A stretch of 64,000 nucleotides of DNA. Origin: Treponema sp. UBA4692 (GTDB lineage Bacteria; Spirochaetota; Spirochaetia; Treponematales; Treponemataceae). The translations under genes and the position numbers were made by a program. Positions 32,644 through 42,264 of the stretch are shown here, in pieces. The DNA lies in the NCBI GenBank assembly GCA_002404895.1, contig DHKO01000046.1, forward strand, positions 1-64,000. The letters run 5' to 3'. Position 1 is the first letter of the stretch. Each line of letters begins with the position of its first letter. The notes beneath the pieces were generated by a model. The model did no database searches, was not told where the DNA came from, and saw only the letters and a list, made by a program, of their open reading frames with translations.

Positions 32644-33148
32644 TTGCGCCTCCCGAGACAGGAGATTTTTCAAGAGCTTTAAGATAATCCCTGTAAATCG
32701 CCGCTTTTTCGTAGTCTTCATTTTTTATTGACTCTTCCAGTTTTGATTTAAGCACAATTCTGTCGTTCAGAACCGAATGGAAATTTTTCAGACGTTTCGG
32801 CATTGTTCCTGTGTAACGCCCTGTAACGCCAATTTTTTTGAAGATTTCTGAAATCTCATCCTTGAAGATTGAGTAACATTCAGGGCAGCCGACGCGCCGC
32901 GTAAGCTTTATTTCGGCAAGGCTTGTTCCGCAGACCGGGCAAAGTTTCTGCTCGTCTGGATTCAAGCTCTTTTTTTTCAGAAGCGACTCAAAAAGAACCG
33001 CAAGCGAGCGTCCGATTGTCTTTGAGTCCGGCGAAACACCGTAGGCGCGCGCGCACTCATAGCACAAGTTAAGTTTCCGTTTTGTATTTTCATTCGCCTG
33101 TTCAATAAAAAGAATGGCTTCGCGTTCTCCGCATAAATCACAAATCAT
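32636..33148 (-). CDS. mcsA: McsA-like zinc-finger activator of McsB
   Basis: McsA activates the McsB kinase in Gram-positive bacteria. Four CxxC pairs are visible: CDLC (3-6), CYEC, CPVC and CPEC, enough for two zinc sites. A UVR motif (NEDYEKAAIYRDYLKAL) is near the C-terminus. The 170-residue length matches. AGGA precedes the ATG. No ctsR repressor gene lies upstream, unlike in Bacillus; the upstream gene is a Lol permease, so heat-shock control must differ. Confidence 0.92.
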   Translation of the reverse strand: MICDLCGEREAILFIEQANENTKRKLNLCYECARAYGVSPDSKTIGRSLAVLFESLLKKKSLNPDEQKLCPVCGTSLAEIKLTRRVGCPECYSIFKDEISEIFKKIGVTGRYTGTMPKRLKNFHSVLNDRIVLKSKLEESIKNEDYEKAAIYRDYLKALEKSPVSGGANE

Positions 33149-33185
33149 TTTTTTATCCTATTTTACAAGAGATTTTATCATAATC

Positions 33186-34508
33186 TCAGATTTTTTTCAG
33201 CGTCTCGATTGGCTTTTCTTTTCCGGCTTTCAAGGCAGGAACCGCGCTCACGAATAAAGATAATATCAAAGTGCCGCTTGCGACAATAAAAAGCTGACCA
33301 AGCGGAATTGAAAGCGGCACGTTCTGAAGATAAAACGCCGGGTCAAGAAGATGGACAGCGTTTTCAGCAGAAGTTCCGTCAGAAAAAATCATATTCCAAA
33401 AATGGACAAGAAGATTCACTGCCTTTTCAACTGCGCTCATCAGCGGATTGAAATTCACAGCGCACAAAATTCCGGCAGGAATTCCGGCAAGAACGCCAGC
33501 AAGGCCTGTAAAAAATCCAGTCAGAATGAAAGAAAAAGCGATTCCCTCAGAAGTTCCGCCGAGACTTTTTATGATTGCAATCTCCTTTTTCCGCTCAATC
33601 ACAAGCATTACAAGCGCGCTCGAAATATTCACCGAAGCCACAAGCACAATCAGCATCATTATGAAGACGAGCATAATCTGTGTTGAAGCGTAGTTCTCAA
33701 ACTGCGAGGTGTTCAGCTGGTTCCATTTGTAGATTCTTCCCAAATCGCGGAACGATGAAAGATTTCTGTAAGTTTTTTCAAGCTCCGCGCCGAAAGCGTT
33801 TTCTGTCTCAATTCCGAGAATCGCCTGGCTTGAAGAAGCCGACATTATCTTGCTTCCGGTTTCAAGCGATAAAAAAAGCCAGAGCGCGTCAAGCTCCTGA
33901 TAGCCGCTCGACACAATCGCCGAGACTTTTAGCGGCGTGATTTTCGGCACAGTCTTTCCGCCGGAAATTTCCTTTGTTGTGATAAGGCGGATTGTCTTTC
34001 CAACGTCCACGCCCAAGTCCGAGGCAAGTTTCTTGCACAGGACGACAGAATTTTTAGATGACAAGTCTGGAACGCCTGAAACAACATCGAAATATTTTTT
34101 GAATGAAAGATTTTTTTCAAAAGAATCTTCTTTTACCGCCCTGATTGAAGCGCCGGCTCTTCCTTTTAATGACGATGCAAGTCCGATTCCTTGAATTTCA
34201 GGATAAACATTTTTTACGCCGTCAACGCAGGAAGCGATTTCAGAAATTTCGGAAAAATACTCCGGGTCTGAAATAAGCTCGTCTGAGTCATAAAAATCAA
34301 TCTGAATATGGGAAGTTGAAAGCCCGATTATCCGCTCAGTGATTCCTTGAATCATTCCGTTTGAGACAGTCATCACGACTACAAGAGGAACAAGGCTGAT
34401 TCCAATGCACAAACACGCGCCGATAAGGCTTTTCCGCGCGTTCGATTTTTTTCCTGTGCGTGGAAACAAAAGCCTTGAAGCGAACAAGAACGACGAGACA
34501 AGCTTCAT
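33186..34508 (-). CDS. LolE/LolC-type ABC transporter permease (second permease)
   Basis: Inner-membrane permease with an FtsX/MacB-like fold. One N-terminal TM segment (IGACLCIGISLVPLVVVM) precedes a periplasmic MacB-type domain (about 60-265). Three C-terminal TM segments include IMLVFIMMLIVLVASVNIS. With the neighbouring ATPase and first permease it forms a LolCDE-type exporter, which releases lipoproteins from the inner membrane for outer-membrane delivery. The start overlaps the ATPase stop by 4 nt. Confidence 0.88.
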   Translation of the reverse strand: MKLVSSFLFASRLLFPRTGKKSNARKSLIGACLCIGISLVPLVVVMTVSNGMIQGITERIIGLSTSHIQIDFYDSDELISDPEYFSEISEIASCVDGVKNVYPEIQGIGLASSLKGRAGASIRAVKEDSFEKNLSFKKYFDVVSGVPDLSSKNSVVLCKKLASDLGVDVGKTIRLITTKEISGGKTVPKITPLKVSAIVSSGYQELDALWLFLSLETGSKIMSASSSQAILGIETENAFGAELEKTYRNLSSFRDLGRIYKWNQLNTSQFENYASTQIMLVFIMMLIVLVASVNISSALVMLVIERKKEIAIIKSLGGTSEGIAFSFILTGFFTGLAGVLAGIPAGILCAVNFNPLMSAVEKAVNLLVHFWNMIFSDGTSAENAVHLLDPAFYLQNVPLSIPLGQLFIVASGTLILSLFVSAVPALKAGKEKPIETLKKI

Positions 34509-35257
34509 TTTTCCACCTGATTTTCGGAGATTTTCAACTCTGGCTCTGAATTGTTTTCAGCCACATTTTCAGAGATTCTTGTCTCGACAAGCTTTCCGCC
34601 CTGAATCGAATAACAGACATCGGCGTTTCTCGCAATTTTCATATCGTGCGTAACAAGCAGAAGCGTCTTGTGATATTTGTCAACCATCGAGAACAAAAGC
34701 TCTCCAATCATTTTTGAATTCGAAGGGTCAAGATTTCCTGTCGGCTCGTCCGCAAGAATCAGCTCCGGGTCGTTTATAAGGCTTCTCGCAACCGCGACCC
34801 TCTGCCTCTCTCCGCCTGAAAGCTGCGACGGAAGATGATTCATCCGCTCTGAAAGTCCCACATCGCGCAAAAGCTGCTCAGCCTTTTCCTTTGCCGCGCT
34901 TTTTTTTGCTCCAGCCATGTACGCAGGCAAAAAAACATTTTCAAGAGCCGTAAAATCCTTCAAAAGATAATGGAACTGAAAAATCAGCCCCAAAAACGAT
35001 GAGCGGTAGCTTGCAAGCGATTTTTCATCAAGACTTGAAAGAACATAATTTCCGCATTTCACAGTTCCAGAAGTTGCCGAGTCCAAGCCGCCGACAATGT
35101 TCAAAAAAGTGCTTTTTCCGCTTCCGCTCTGCCCGACAATCGAAACTTTCGTTCCAGGCTTCACATGAAGATTCAGATTTTTGAGGATTGTGAGAGTCTC
35201 GCTTTCGGTCTTGTAAGTTTTTTCAAGATTCTCAATCGTTATGATTTCGCTATTCAT
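34505..35257 (-). CDS. lolD: LolD-type ABC transporter ATPase
   Basis: This ATPase drives the Lol/MacB-type permease pair on both sides. Walker A is GQSGSGKST, the signature LSGGERQRVAVARSL, Walker B LILADEPTGNLD, and the switch His is in VTHD. The start 35257 is chosen for GGAGG 8-9 nt upstream; it overlaps the end of the preceding permease by 8 nt. The length is 250 residues with a charged C-terminal tail. Lol specificity is inferred from its two distinct permeases. Confidence 0.92.
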   Translation of the reverse strand: MNSEIITIENLEKTYKTESETLTILKNLNLHVKPGTKVSIVGQSGSGKSTFLNIVGGLDSATSGTVKCGNYVLSSLDEKSLASYRSSFLGLIFQFHYLLKDFTALENVFLPAYMAGAKKSAAKEKAEQLLRDVGLSERMNHLPSQLSGGERQRVAVARSLINDPELILADEPTGNLDPSNSKMIGELLFSMVDKYHKTLLLVTHDMKIARNADVCYSIQGGKLVETRISENVAENNSEPELKISENQVEK

Positions 35258-36647
35258 CGCGCATAACCTCCGCAACAGAAAGTTTTAAGACACTCCTGCT
35301 CGCGGCAAGGCTTGCAAGAAGCGAAGAAAAAATCCCAAAAACCGTTATCAAAAGTACTTCGCCCAAAAAGATTCTTGGAGGAATATTCGAATAGACGCGG
35401 AACATCGTGTTCTCGCGCACAAAATCGGCAGTTTCAGGAGAAAAAATCATCGCAAAAAAGAGATTGAAGAAATAAGTGATTTTAGACAAAACCGTGAAAA
35501 TATTTTTCATGTTCACAGAAAGAAAAAGTCCAAGAATAAGGCCGGGAACAGCTCCGTAAACGCCGGTCAAAAATCCCTGCATCACAAAAATCGACTGAAT
35601 TTTTGAAGGCTTCGCGCCAAAAGCGTTCAAAACGCTGATTTCCTCTTTTCTCTCGTAGACCATCCGCCTCATTCCGTTGAAAATGTTGATTGCAACAACG
35701 ACAAAAATCAAAAAGACAAGCAGCATAAGCATATTTTTCTCGACACGGAGCGCGCCAAAAAACGAGCTGTTGTACTCGCGCCACGGCTGGACTTCAAGCT
35801 CCGGAAAATTCTTTCTGATTTTAGCTGCGATTCTCGCGCTGCTGTCAGGATTTGTGATTTTGATTCCGTAGGTCAAGGCGGCGTTTTTCCCGAAATATTT
35901 TTCGCCGCTTTCAAGGCTCACAAAAGCGTAAGCCGCATTTATTTCAGCGTATCCAGTGTGGAAAATTCCTGTTACGGTGAAAATTCTGTCGGAAGAGAAC
36001 AAGTCCACATCATTTCCGCCTGAAAGCGCGTAAAGATTTATCTTGCTTCCAAGACGCGCGCCGAGCTTTCTCGCCATTTCCGAGCCGATAACAATCGTGT
36101 CAGGAGAAGAAATGTCAAAATTTCCGCCCAGAATTTCAAGTTCCCTTTTGAAGCCAGAATCAGTTTCATAGATTTCAGGAGAAACCGCGCGGATTAAAGC
36201 CGCAGTCTCGTTTCCGTTCCGTCCGAGAACAAGCGACTCGGCTTCATAAAAAGGAAAAAAACTCACAACTGATTTTTCATTTTCGAGAAATGAATTCAGT
36301 CTTAAAAGATTTTCATTCTTAGAATTTTTGCCGTTTCCCGAATTTTTCCAGTTTTCTGATTTTTTTTCGATTTCAGGCAAATTTTCGTCTTCAAGATTGT
36401 TCAGATTTGAGATTCTGATGTGATACGAGCTTACTTCCAAAATCGCGTCGATAAAGCTCCGCTGAAAGCCGTTCATCACGCTGATTACGGTTATTAAAGT
36501 CATAACGCCGAAGCAGATTCCAAGCGAGGCGAGCCGCGTCGTAATCGCCGAGCTGCCTTTTCTGTCAACGCGCGAAAATCTTCTTGAAACAAAGTGAACC
36601 CAGCCAAAGCCCTTGAAAAAATCTTTCAGCCTGAAAAACTTACTCAA
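35250..36647 (-). CDS. LolC-type ABC transporter permease (first permease)
   Basis: Permease of the Lol/MacB type: an N-terminal membrane anchor (LGICFGVMTLITVISVMNGF), a periplasmic domain about residues 50-310 with an Asn/Lys/Glu-rich insert near 85-120, and three C-terminal TM segments. The preferred start is TTG at 36647. AAGGAG lies 8 nt before it, whereas the ATG at 36680 has no ribosome-binding site and would overlap the upstream gene by 41 nt. The TTG start overlaps the upstream stop by 8 nt, the same overlap as the other junctions in this operon. Confidence 0.87.
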   Translation of the reverse strand: MSKFFRLKDFFKGFGWVHFVSRRFSRVDRKGSSAITTRLASLGICFGVMTLITVISVMNGFQRSFIDAILEVSSYHIRISNLNNLEDENLPEIEKKSENWKNSGNGKNSKNENLLRLNSFLENEKSVVSFFPFYEAESLVLGRNGNETAALIRAVSPEIYETDSGFKRELEILGGNFDISSPDTIVIGSEMARKLGARLGSKINLYALSGGNDVDLFSSDRIFTVTGIFHTGYAEINAAYAFVSLESGEKYFGKNAALTYGIKITNPDSSARIAAKIRKNFPELEVQPWREYNSSFFGALRVEKNMLMLLVFLIFVVVAINIFNGMRRMVYERKEEISVLNAFGAKPSKIQSIFVMQGFLTGVYGAVPGLILGLFLSVNMKNIFTVLSKITYFFNLFFAMIFSPETADFVRENTMFRVYSNIPPRIFLGEVLLITVFGIFSSLLASLAASRSVLKLSVAEVMRDE

Positions 36648-38124
36648 ACTCGCGTCTCCTTGACTCTTTGCCGTTAGCATATATTATTTCACGCTTTTTT
36701 ACACCGTCTTTGTAAAAAGTTTCAACGTAAAGTCCGCCTGAAAAAACGAGTTTTTCAGAATAATCGTCCGGCGCGGAATAAACACGCTCCATTCGAAGCT
36801 CGCCGTTCTCAAAATATTTGTAGTCCGCAGGAATCAGGCTCTCTTCTTCGCCTTCCGGCAAATCGTGATAAGAATATTCATATTTTGTTTTCAAAGATTC
36901 TGTAACAAGTCTTCCCAAGAGATTTTTTCTGTAGCTCCAAGTTGTAAGCTCGTATTCAGAGATTCTGTTTTTTTCGTCATAAAGATAAGTTTCAAGCTTG
37001 TCATCAAAAAATTTCTTTCCGAATTTTTCATTTTTCGTTTTATTTCCGGATTTTTCAGAAGTTTCGGCCTCCTTTTGACTTTCACCAGAAATTTCATTTT
37101 TTTCATTTTTTGATTCAGATTTCAGATTTTCAGATTTAAGAGAAGTTTCGTTCCCATTGTCCCGAGTTTCTCTTACCTCTTCCCAATGCCTCGTTTTAAC
37201 TTTTTCAGCAAGACCTGCCGCGTTGTATCGAGTCTCAATCTCCGTGTTTTTGTCAAATTGAGTTTCCGTCATCGAATCAGGAACGGAAGAATCTTCTATA
37301 TAATTGTAATTTTTTACAGCAAGAAGATTTGTTTTTTTAAGACTCGAGTCAAAGCTGAATTTTTCCTCGCGCAAAAGCCGATATTTTGAGTCAAAGCATT
37401 TTCTAACCGTTTCATTTCCGTAAGTTCTTGCAATATAAAGATTTCCGTCAAAAACATTCGCGTTCATTCCTTCGCCGTCATAAAAAAATCTCCGCAAAGT
37501 TCCGTCATTTCGGACATAAGAAAAAGAGGATTTTTCATTTTCAGCGTCGCTTTCCTCATCAGGATTTTCGCTTTCATCCAGTTTTTCGCTTTCATCCAGT
37601 TTTTCGCTTTCATCGCCGCCGCGTCCCTGGCTGTCGCCTTGCTCAAGCATTTCAAGAAGATTTTTTCCGCTGCTTTCATAATTTTTTTCATTCTGATTTT
37701 TCGGCTCTGAAGGCATTTTTGAAAGCGCAATCGCCTGCTCAATCCAGTCGCCGGAAAAATTTTTCATATTTCCAGATTTTTCATCTCCAGAATTTTCAGA
37801 CTCAAAAACCGCGAAAGAATCATCCTCATCAAAAAGACAGTCGATTTCGCAAAGCCGCCCGCGGTTCAAGAATTCTGCAAGAGACATCGGAACGAGCTTA
37901 TGATTTTTATCAAAAACAGCGATTTTCCCCGAATAAAAGGATTTCACATTTTTCTCATTCGCTTTCACGAGATTTTTTATCAGAGATTTTTTTTCAGAGA
38001 CGGCAGGAATTTCTTTTATGGAAAATTTCACAGCGTCAAAAAAAAGACTTTGAAGAGAATTCTGCTCCGCAAAGCAAAAAAACGAGAAAAATAAAAATGC
38101 GGCAAAGAAAAATTTTTTTTTCAA
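36640..38124 (-). CDS. exported hypothetical protein with acidic repeats
   Basis: I do not recognise a family. A signal peptide covers about residues 1-19 (KKKFFFAAFLFFSFFCFA). The mature protein is rich in Glu, Lys, Ser and Asn. It includes an acidic repeat DESEKL-DESEKL-DESENP near residue 170. The second half has repeated strand-like units (YDEKNRISEYELTTW, KYFENGELRMERVYS), reminiscent of toxin_wall or MORN-like YD-type strands. The only start that keeps the signal is TTG at 38124, with no clear ribosome-binding site. It is coupled to the Lol operon by an 8-nt overlap, so it could be an accessory factor or cargo. Confidence 0.68.
   Translation of the reverse strand: MKKKFFFAAFLFFSFFCFAEQNSLQSLFFDAVKFSIKEIPAVSEKKSLIKNLVKANEKNVKSFYSGKIAVFDKNHKLVPMSLAEFLNRGRLCEIDCLFDEDDSFAVFESENSGDEKSGNMKNFSGDWIEQAIALSKMPSEPKNQNEKNYESSGKNLLEMLEQGDSQGRGGDESEKLDESEKLDESENPDEESDAENEKSSFSYVRNDGTLRRFFYDGEGMNANVFDGNLYIARTYGNETVRKCFDSKYRLLREEKFSFDSSLKKTNLLAVKNYNYIEDSSVPDSMTETQFDKNTEIETRYNAAGLAEKVKTRHWEEVRETRDNGNETSLKSENLKSESKNEKNEISGESQKEAETSEKSGNKTKNEKFGKKFFDDKLETYLYDEKNRISEYELTTWSYRKNLLGRLVTESLKTKYEYSYHDLPEGEEESLIPADYKYFENGELRMERVYSAPDDYSEKLVFSGGLYVETFYKDGVKKREIIYANGKESRRREFE
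37565..37614 (-). repeat. 18-bp tandem repeat inside the exported-protein gene
   Basis: Two full 18-bp copies and a 14-bp partial copy lie head to tail. They encode the repeated DESEKL motif on the minus strand, and being in frame they can expand or contract without breaking the gene. Confidence 0.85.
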
Positions 38125-38174
38125 TTTTTGCTGTTTTTCGGACTTTTTGGATTCCTTCCAATTTTTTTCAATTT

Positions 38175-39041
38175 TCAGTCAACAAAGTCGTCAACATATT
38201 TTTTGCTGTCAAACGGCTGGATATTTTCGTAATGCTCGCCGGTGCAGACATAAGCCACAGGAATTCCGAGCGTTTTTCCAATCGTGAAAATCATTCCGCC
38301 TTTCGCAGTCGAGTCGTATTTTGTGATTACAACCGCATCCACGCCAACCGCCTCGTTGAAAACTTCCGCCTGCCGAACCGCATTCTGCCCTGTCGTTCCG
38401 TCAATCACGAGAATTTTTTTGTAGCAGCCGTCATCTGATTTTTCACGCGCAATTCTGTCGATTTTCTGGAGCTCGCGCACAAGATTTTCCTTGTTATGAA
38501 GACGACCCGCAGTGTCGGCAATCACAAGCCCGCCGCCGTCAGCCCTGCATGCCTCAGTCGCGTCAAAAACAACCGAGCTTGGGTCGCTTCCATGCTGGTG
38601 CGCCACAACCCGAATTCCAAGACGAGTTCCGTGCATTTCAAGCTGCTCCTCGGCCGCCGCCCGAAAAGTATCGCTTGCGGCAAGAATAACTTTTTCGCCT
38701 GAATTTTTGTAAAGATTCGCGATTTTCGCCGCCGTAGTTGTTTTTCCGACTCCGTTCACGCCCAAAAGCATAAAAAGATTCACCTTGCCTTTTTCAACAG
38801 GAAGAGAAATTTCCTTCGCATACTGCAAAAGCCGCTCTTTCAAAAGATTTTTCACTTCATCTTCCGACGAGACCTTATTTTTTCTGCAATAATCCTCAAG
38901 CTCGTCGGTGATTTCAAAAGCCATTTTTGCCCCGACGTCGCCTTCAACAAGAATATCAGTTAGATTTTCAAAAAATTCAGAGCCGATTTTGCTCGACTTA
39001 AAAAGATTTTTCAGTTTTTCCGCAAAAGAAAGTTTCGCCAT
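38175..39041 (-). CDS. ftsY: signal recognition particle receptor FtsY
   Basis: FtsY is the GTPase that docks SRP-ribosome complexes at the membrane. The N-domain is about 1-85. G motifs are GVNGVGKTTT, DTFRAAAEEQ, DTAGR and TKYD (usually TKLD), with GVPVAY-like closing (GIPVAYVCTGE). At 288 residues it is the short form without the acidic A-domain. Membrane contact would rely on the basic N-terminal helix AEKLKNLFKSSK. GGAG lies upstream of the ATG. Confidence 0.95.
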   Translation of the reverse strand: MAKLSFAEKLKNLFKSSKIGSEFFENLTDILVEGDVGAKMAFEITDELEDYCRKNKVSSEDEVKNLLKERLLQYAKEISLPVEKGKVNLFMLLGVNGVGKTTTAAKIANLYKNSGEKVILAASDTFRAAAEEQLEMHGTRLGIRVVAHQHGSDPSSVVFDATEACRADGGGLVIADTAGRLHNKENLVRELQKIDRIAREKSDDGCYKKILVIDGTTGQNAVRQAEVFNEAVGVDAVVITKYDSTAKGGMIFTIGKTLGIPVAYVCTGEHYENIQPFDSKKYVDDFVD

Positions 39042-39056
39042 CAGAGTTCTCCATTT

Positions 39057-41123
39057 TTATTTTTTATATGCGTTGTTTTCATCATTTTCGTTTTTATTTT
39101 CATCTTCAAGATTTTCAGGATTTTGATTTCCGCCTAATTCTGGCTGTGCCGATTCAGCAGATTCAAAAGGCTCGAGCGTCTCAATCACAGGATTCAAAAG
39201 CGGATTTTCAAGATTTTCATTTTGCCCGATTTGCCGCAGGATTTTTTGAGATTTCTTGTCGATTTTCGCCTTTACAGGAAGAACTTTGTCAGCCGCATAA
39301 AGATAGCGCACAAGCTCAAAAACCGTCCACGCACCGAAAGCCGCCGTAACGCCAAGCGAAATATAGCTTTTTTTCTGCCAGTCCTGAACATTGCTGTAAG
39401 AAGTCCGCGAGTCGCCCTGAGAATAAGCGTTGTTCTCGGCCGTAAAATTTCCAAGATTATAAAAAGTCCAGGGAAGCGAGCAGATTAAGCCGGTGTAAGC
39501 CAGATACATTGCGCGGCGGCGATGGTCGATATTTTTCTCGCGGTCGTAAGGCTTCGCGTTCGCGACAAGATAAGCTCCGTCAAATGCGGAATTCACTGGA
39601 ATCTGGATAAAAGCCACGCCGCTTTCTTTTTTTTCATTTTTTGCAGCTTTTTCGTCTTTTTCATTTTTTGAGGCTGAATCAAAATCAGAATTTGAATCTT
39701 CAAGATTTCCGTCAAGAACTGCAGGCGCAGAATCTGAAATCTCCTTGAACATAGCAAGCGCGGGCTTTCCGTTCACAAAAAGCGTTCCGTAAGGATTATT
39801 TTTTGAGACCGCAGCGGAATCAAGCCCGTTCGCATAGAAAATTCCGTCCTTGTATTTTTTCAGTCTGATATTGATTTTGCTCTCGACTTTCGGCGCAAGC
39901 TCGGCTTTCACAGTGAAAACGCTTCCGTCTGAAAAACTGCGCGAAAGAGACATCGTCCAGTAATTTTTGCTTTCAATCACAATCCGATGAATTCCGGCAT
40001 TTACAAGAACGCTGTTCTCAAAATCGCGTCCGCTCCGCTCCTTTGAAAGAAACTGCTGAACAACTCCGTCAATCGTGATTACCGCCTCGTCCGCGGCTTC
40101 TCTTGGAACAATGTCAAATTCAATTCTGACTGGAAGAGTGTTAGTGATTTTCGCCGACATTCCGGCAGCGATTCTGTTCGCAAGCGGCACAAGCTCGCTG
40201 AACATTCCGACTTCCGTTACAGTTCCCATGATTTTCGCTCCGGGATAAGTCCGAAGCTCCACTGTAACAGAACAGTATTCGCCGTAGGAAGTTATTTTTC
40301 CGCTTAAAAGGCCGTTTATTTTCTGCGCGGAAACTTCCGACTCAAAAATCCAGCTTGAAAATCCAGCCTCGAGAGCCTTGTCCGACGGCTTGAAAAGCGC
40401 GCTTGCGTCAGATTTGTACAAAACAACGCTTTCCTGCACGATTTTTCCGTCCTCATTTTTTCTGAAAAACGGAAGCTCAAAAGGATGCAAAAACCTGCTG
40501 AAAAATTTCTTCTCATTTTTTTCGTCAGCGGTTTCAGAAGTTTCGGAGTTTTCAGTGCCGTCAGAATCATTTTCAGACTCATCAGAAAGAATTTTGTCCG
40601 GCGAGTTTTCGTTTTCTCCCGAAGATTTCAGATTTTTCGCAGTTTCAGCATTTTTTTCGGATTCTGATATTTCTTTTTCTGCGTTATCAAGATTCTCTTT
40701 TATCTGCCTTTCAATTTCCGCGATTTTCTCGTCTTCTGCCTTTATCAGCTTCCGAAGTTTTTTGCTGTCAGACGTTGTGAGCACAAGCGCGTCGCGAGCC
40801 TGATTTTCTTTTGAAAGCTGAAGAAAAAGCGCAAGCCGCTCAGTCTGCAAAGTCTTTAATTTCCTGTCCAAAATTTCAGATTCTGGAACTTGCCTTATTG
40901 CGCCCGACGAAATCCGCTCAAGAATCAGCTGCGGAAGAACTTTTGCCGCTTGTGATGAACTTTCTGTGCGGCTTTTAATCTGGCTGAACGAAAATTCAAC
41001 AGCCGCAAGTGTCCAGCCGCTTGAACTAGAAGCTGAGCTGGAAGCTGAAGCCGCCGCACCTGCGCAAAACAGGGAAACAGAAAAAAAAATAAAAATCAGA
41101 AAAGCAAGCCGGATTTTTTTCAA
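39057..41123 (-). CDS. exported/envelope hypothetical protein with PEGA-like segment
   Basis: I do not recognise the whole protein. A signal peptide covers residues about 1-21, then a Ser/Ala-rich stretch. A long charged coiled region (about 95-200) is followed by a beta-rich middle. Around residues 350-410 there is a PEGA-like strand pattern (ITIDGVVQQFL...NAGIHRIVIESKNY). Two hydrophobic segments near 565-620 (LAYTGLICSLPWTFY, LGVTAAFGAWTVFELV) may anchor it. The start must be TTG at 41123, since no ATG precedes the signal; it lies 7 nt after the prfB stop and so is likely coupled to prfB. Acidic N/E/K-rich tails resemble the neighbouring exported protein. Confidence 0.68.
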   Translation of the reverse strand: MKKIRLAFLIFIFFSVSLFCAGAAASASSSASSSSGWTLAAVEFSFSQIKSRTESSSQAAKVLPQLILERISSGAIRQVPESEILDRKLKTLQTERLALFLQLSKENQARDALVLTTSDSKKLRKLIKAEDEKIAEIERQIKENLDNAEKEISESEKNAETAKNLKSSGENENSPDKILSDESENDSDGTENSETSETADEKNEKKFFSRFLHPFELPFFRKNEDGKIVQESVVLYKSDASALFKPSDKALEAGFSSWIFESEVSAQKINGLLSGKITSYGEYCSVTVELRTYPGAKIMGTVTEVGMFSELVPLANRIAAGMSAKITNTLPVRIEFDIVPREAADEAVITIDGVVQQFLSKERSGRDFENSVLVNAGIHRIVIESKNYWTMSLSRSFSDGSVFTVKAELAPKVESKINIRLKKYKDGIFYANGLDSAAVSKNNPYGTLFVNGKPALAMFKEISDSAPAVLDGNLEDSNSDFDSASKNEKDEKAAKNEKKESGVAFIQIPVNSAFDGAYLVANAKPYDREKNIDHRRRAMYLAYTGLICSLPWTFYNLGNFTAENNAYSQGDSRTSYSNVQDWQKKSYISLGVTAAFGAWTVFELVRYLYAADKVLPVKAKIDKKSQKILRQIGQNENLENPLLNPVIETLEPFESAESAQPELGGNQNPENLEDENKNENDENNAYKK

Positions 41124-41130
41124 TTCTCAA

Positions 41131-42264
41131 TTACACTTCTTCTTCGTCGCTTCCGCTGTCCAAAGGCAAGCCTTTCCACTGGGCCTGCAAGTAAGAATCG
41201 ATGAACTGGTCAATATCTCCGTCCATTACAGACTGAATATCTCCTGCCGAATACTTTGTGCGGTTGTCCTTGACCATCGTGTAAGGCTGGAAAACATACG
41301 AGCGAATCTGGTTTCCCCATGAGATGTCTTTTTTCTCGCCCGCGAATTTCTCGTTTTCCTTTTTCTTTTTCTCTTCGTAATAAGCGTAAAGTTTCGCGCG
41401 GAGAAGATTCATACAAGTCTGCCGGTTCATAATCTGGGAGCGTTCTGAATCGCACTGGACAACAATTCCAGTCGGAATATGTGTAAACCGCACAGCAGAA
41501 TCCGTCTTGTTCACGTGCTGGCCGCCTTTTCCGCCAGAGCGGTAAGTGTCAACGCGCAAATCTTCCGGCCGGATATTCACTTCAATCGTGTCGTCAAGAA
41601 TCGGAAAAACAAAAACAGAAGAAAACGAAGTGTGGCGTCTCGCATTCGCGTCAAAAGGGCTTATTCTCACCAGGCGATGAACGCCAGCCTCGCCTTTCAA
41701 ATGCCCGTAGACATAATCGCCATCAATCTGAATCGTAGTTGACTTGATTCCGCCCTCGTCTTCCTGCAAATCAACTGTCTGAAGCTTAAATCCGTGCCGC
41801 TCAGCCCATCTGATGTACATTCTCGAAAGCATATACGCCCAGTCGCAGGCCTCAGTTCCACCGGCTCCCGCGTGAATCGTCAAGAACGCGCCGTTTTTGT
41901 CAGCCTCGCCAGAAAGAAGATTCAAAATGCTCTGCTCCTCAAATTTTTTCTGGCAGGAAGCAAGCTCCTCCTTGATTTCGCCCTCAAGAGAATCATCTCC
42001 GCCCTCAAGAGCCAAATCGTAAAGTGTCTCAATGTCATCAATTTTCGCCGCAAGCTCACGCCAAGGCTCAACACGATTTTTCAGGAGCTTTATGTCGTTC
42101 ATTGTCTTCTGGGCTTTTTCAGTGTCGTCCCAAAATCCCGGAGCCGCCGTCAAAGCCTCAGTCTCGGCAATTTTCTTGTCGATTGCAGGCGCGTCCAGCT
42201 TGTCCCACACATCGTGTATATCTTTTTTAAGCGTGTTGATTGGTTCTTTTAGTTCTTCCAGCAT
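41131..42264 (-). CDS. prfB: peptide chain release factor 2
   Basis: RF2 ends translation at UGA and UAA. The catalytic GGQ is in RSGGKGGQHVNKTDS and the stop-recognition SPF is in RISPFDANARRHTSF. The length is 377 residues. The gene is one uninterrupted frame: the CTTTGA programmed frameshift site that autoregulates prfB in many bacteria is absent at the expected place (codons 24-27 read KLDA). GGAG lies 8 nt before the ATG. The exported-protein gene follows after 7 nt. Confidence 0.96.
   Translation of the reverse strand: MLEELKEPINTLKKDIHDVWDKLDAPAIDKKIAETEALTAAPGFWDDTEKAQKTMNDIKLLKNRVEPWRELAAKIDDIETLYDLALEGGDDSLEGEIKEELASCQKKFEEQSILNLLSGEADKNGAFLTIHAGAGGTEACDWAYMLSRMYIRWAERHGFKLQTVDLQEDEGGIKSTTIQIDGDYVYGHLKGEAGVHRLVRISPFDANARRHTSFSSVFVFPILDDTIEVNIRPEDLRVDTYRSGGKGGQHVNKTDSAVRFTHIPTGIVVQCDSERSQIMNRQTCMNLLRAKLYAYYEEKKKKENEKFAGEKKDISWGNQIRSYVFQPYTMVKDNRTKYSAGDIQSVMDGDIDQFIDSYLQAQWKGLPLDSGSDEEEV

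Noticed and set aside
37428..38438. 336-codon plus-strand open frame rich in Phe/Arg/His
   Set aside because: It is antisense to the repeat-rich exported-protein gene and ftsY; its composition is the mirror of Lys/Glu codons.
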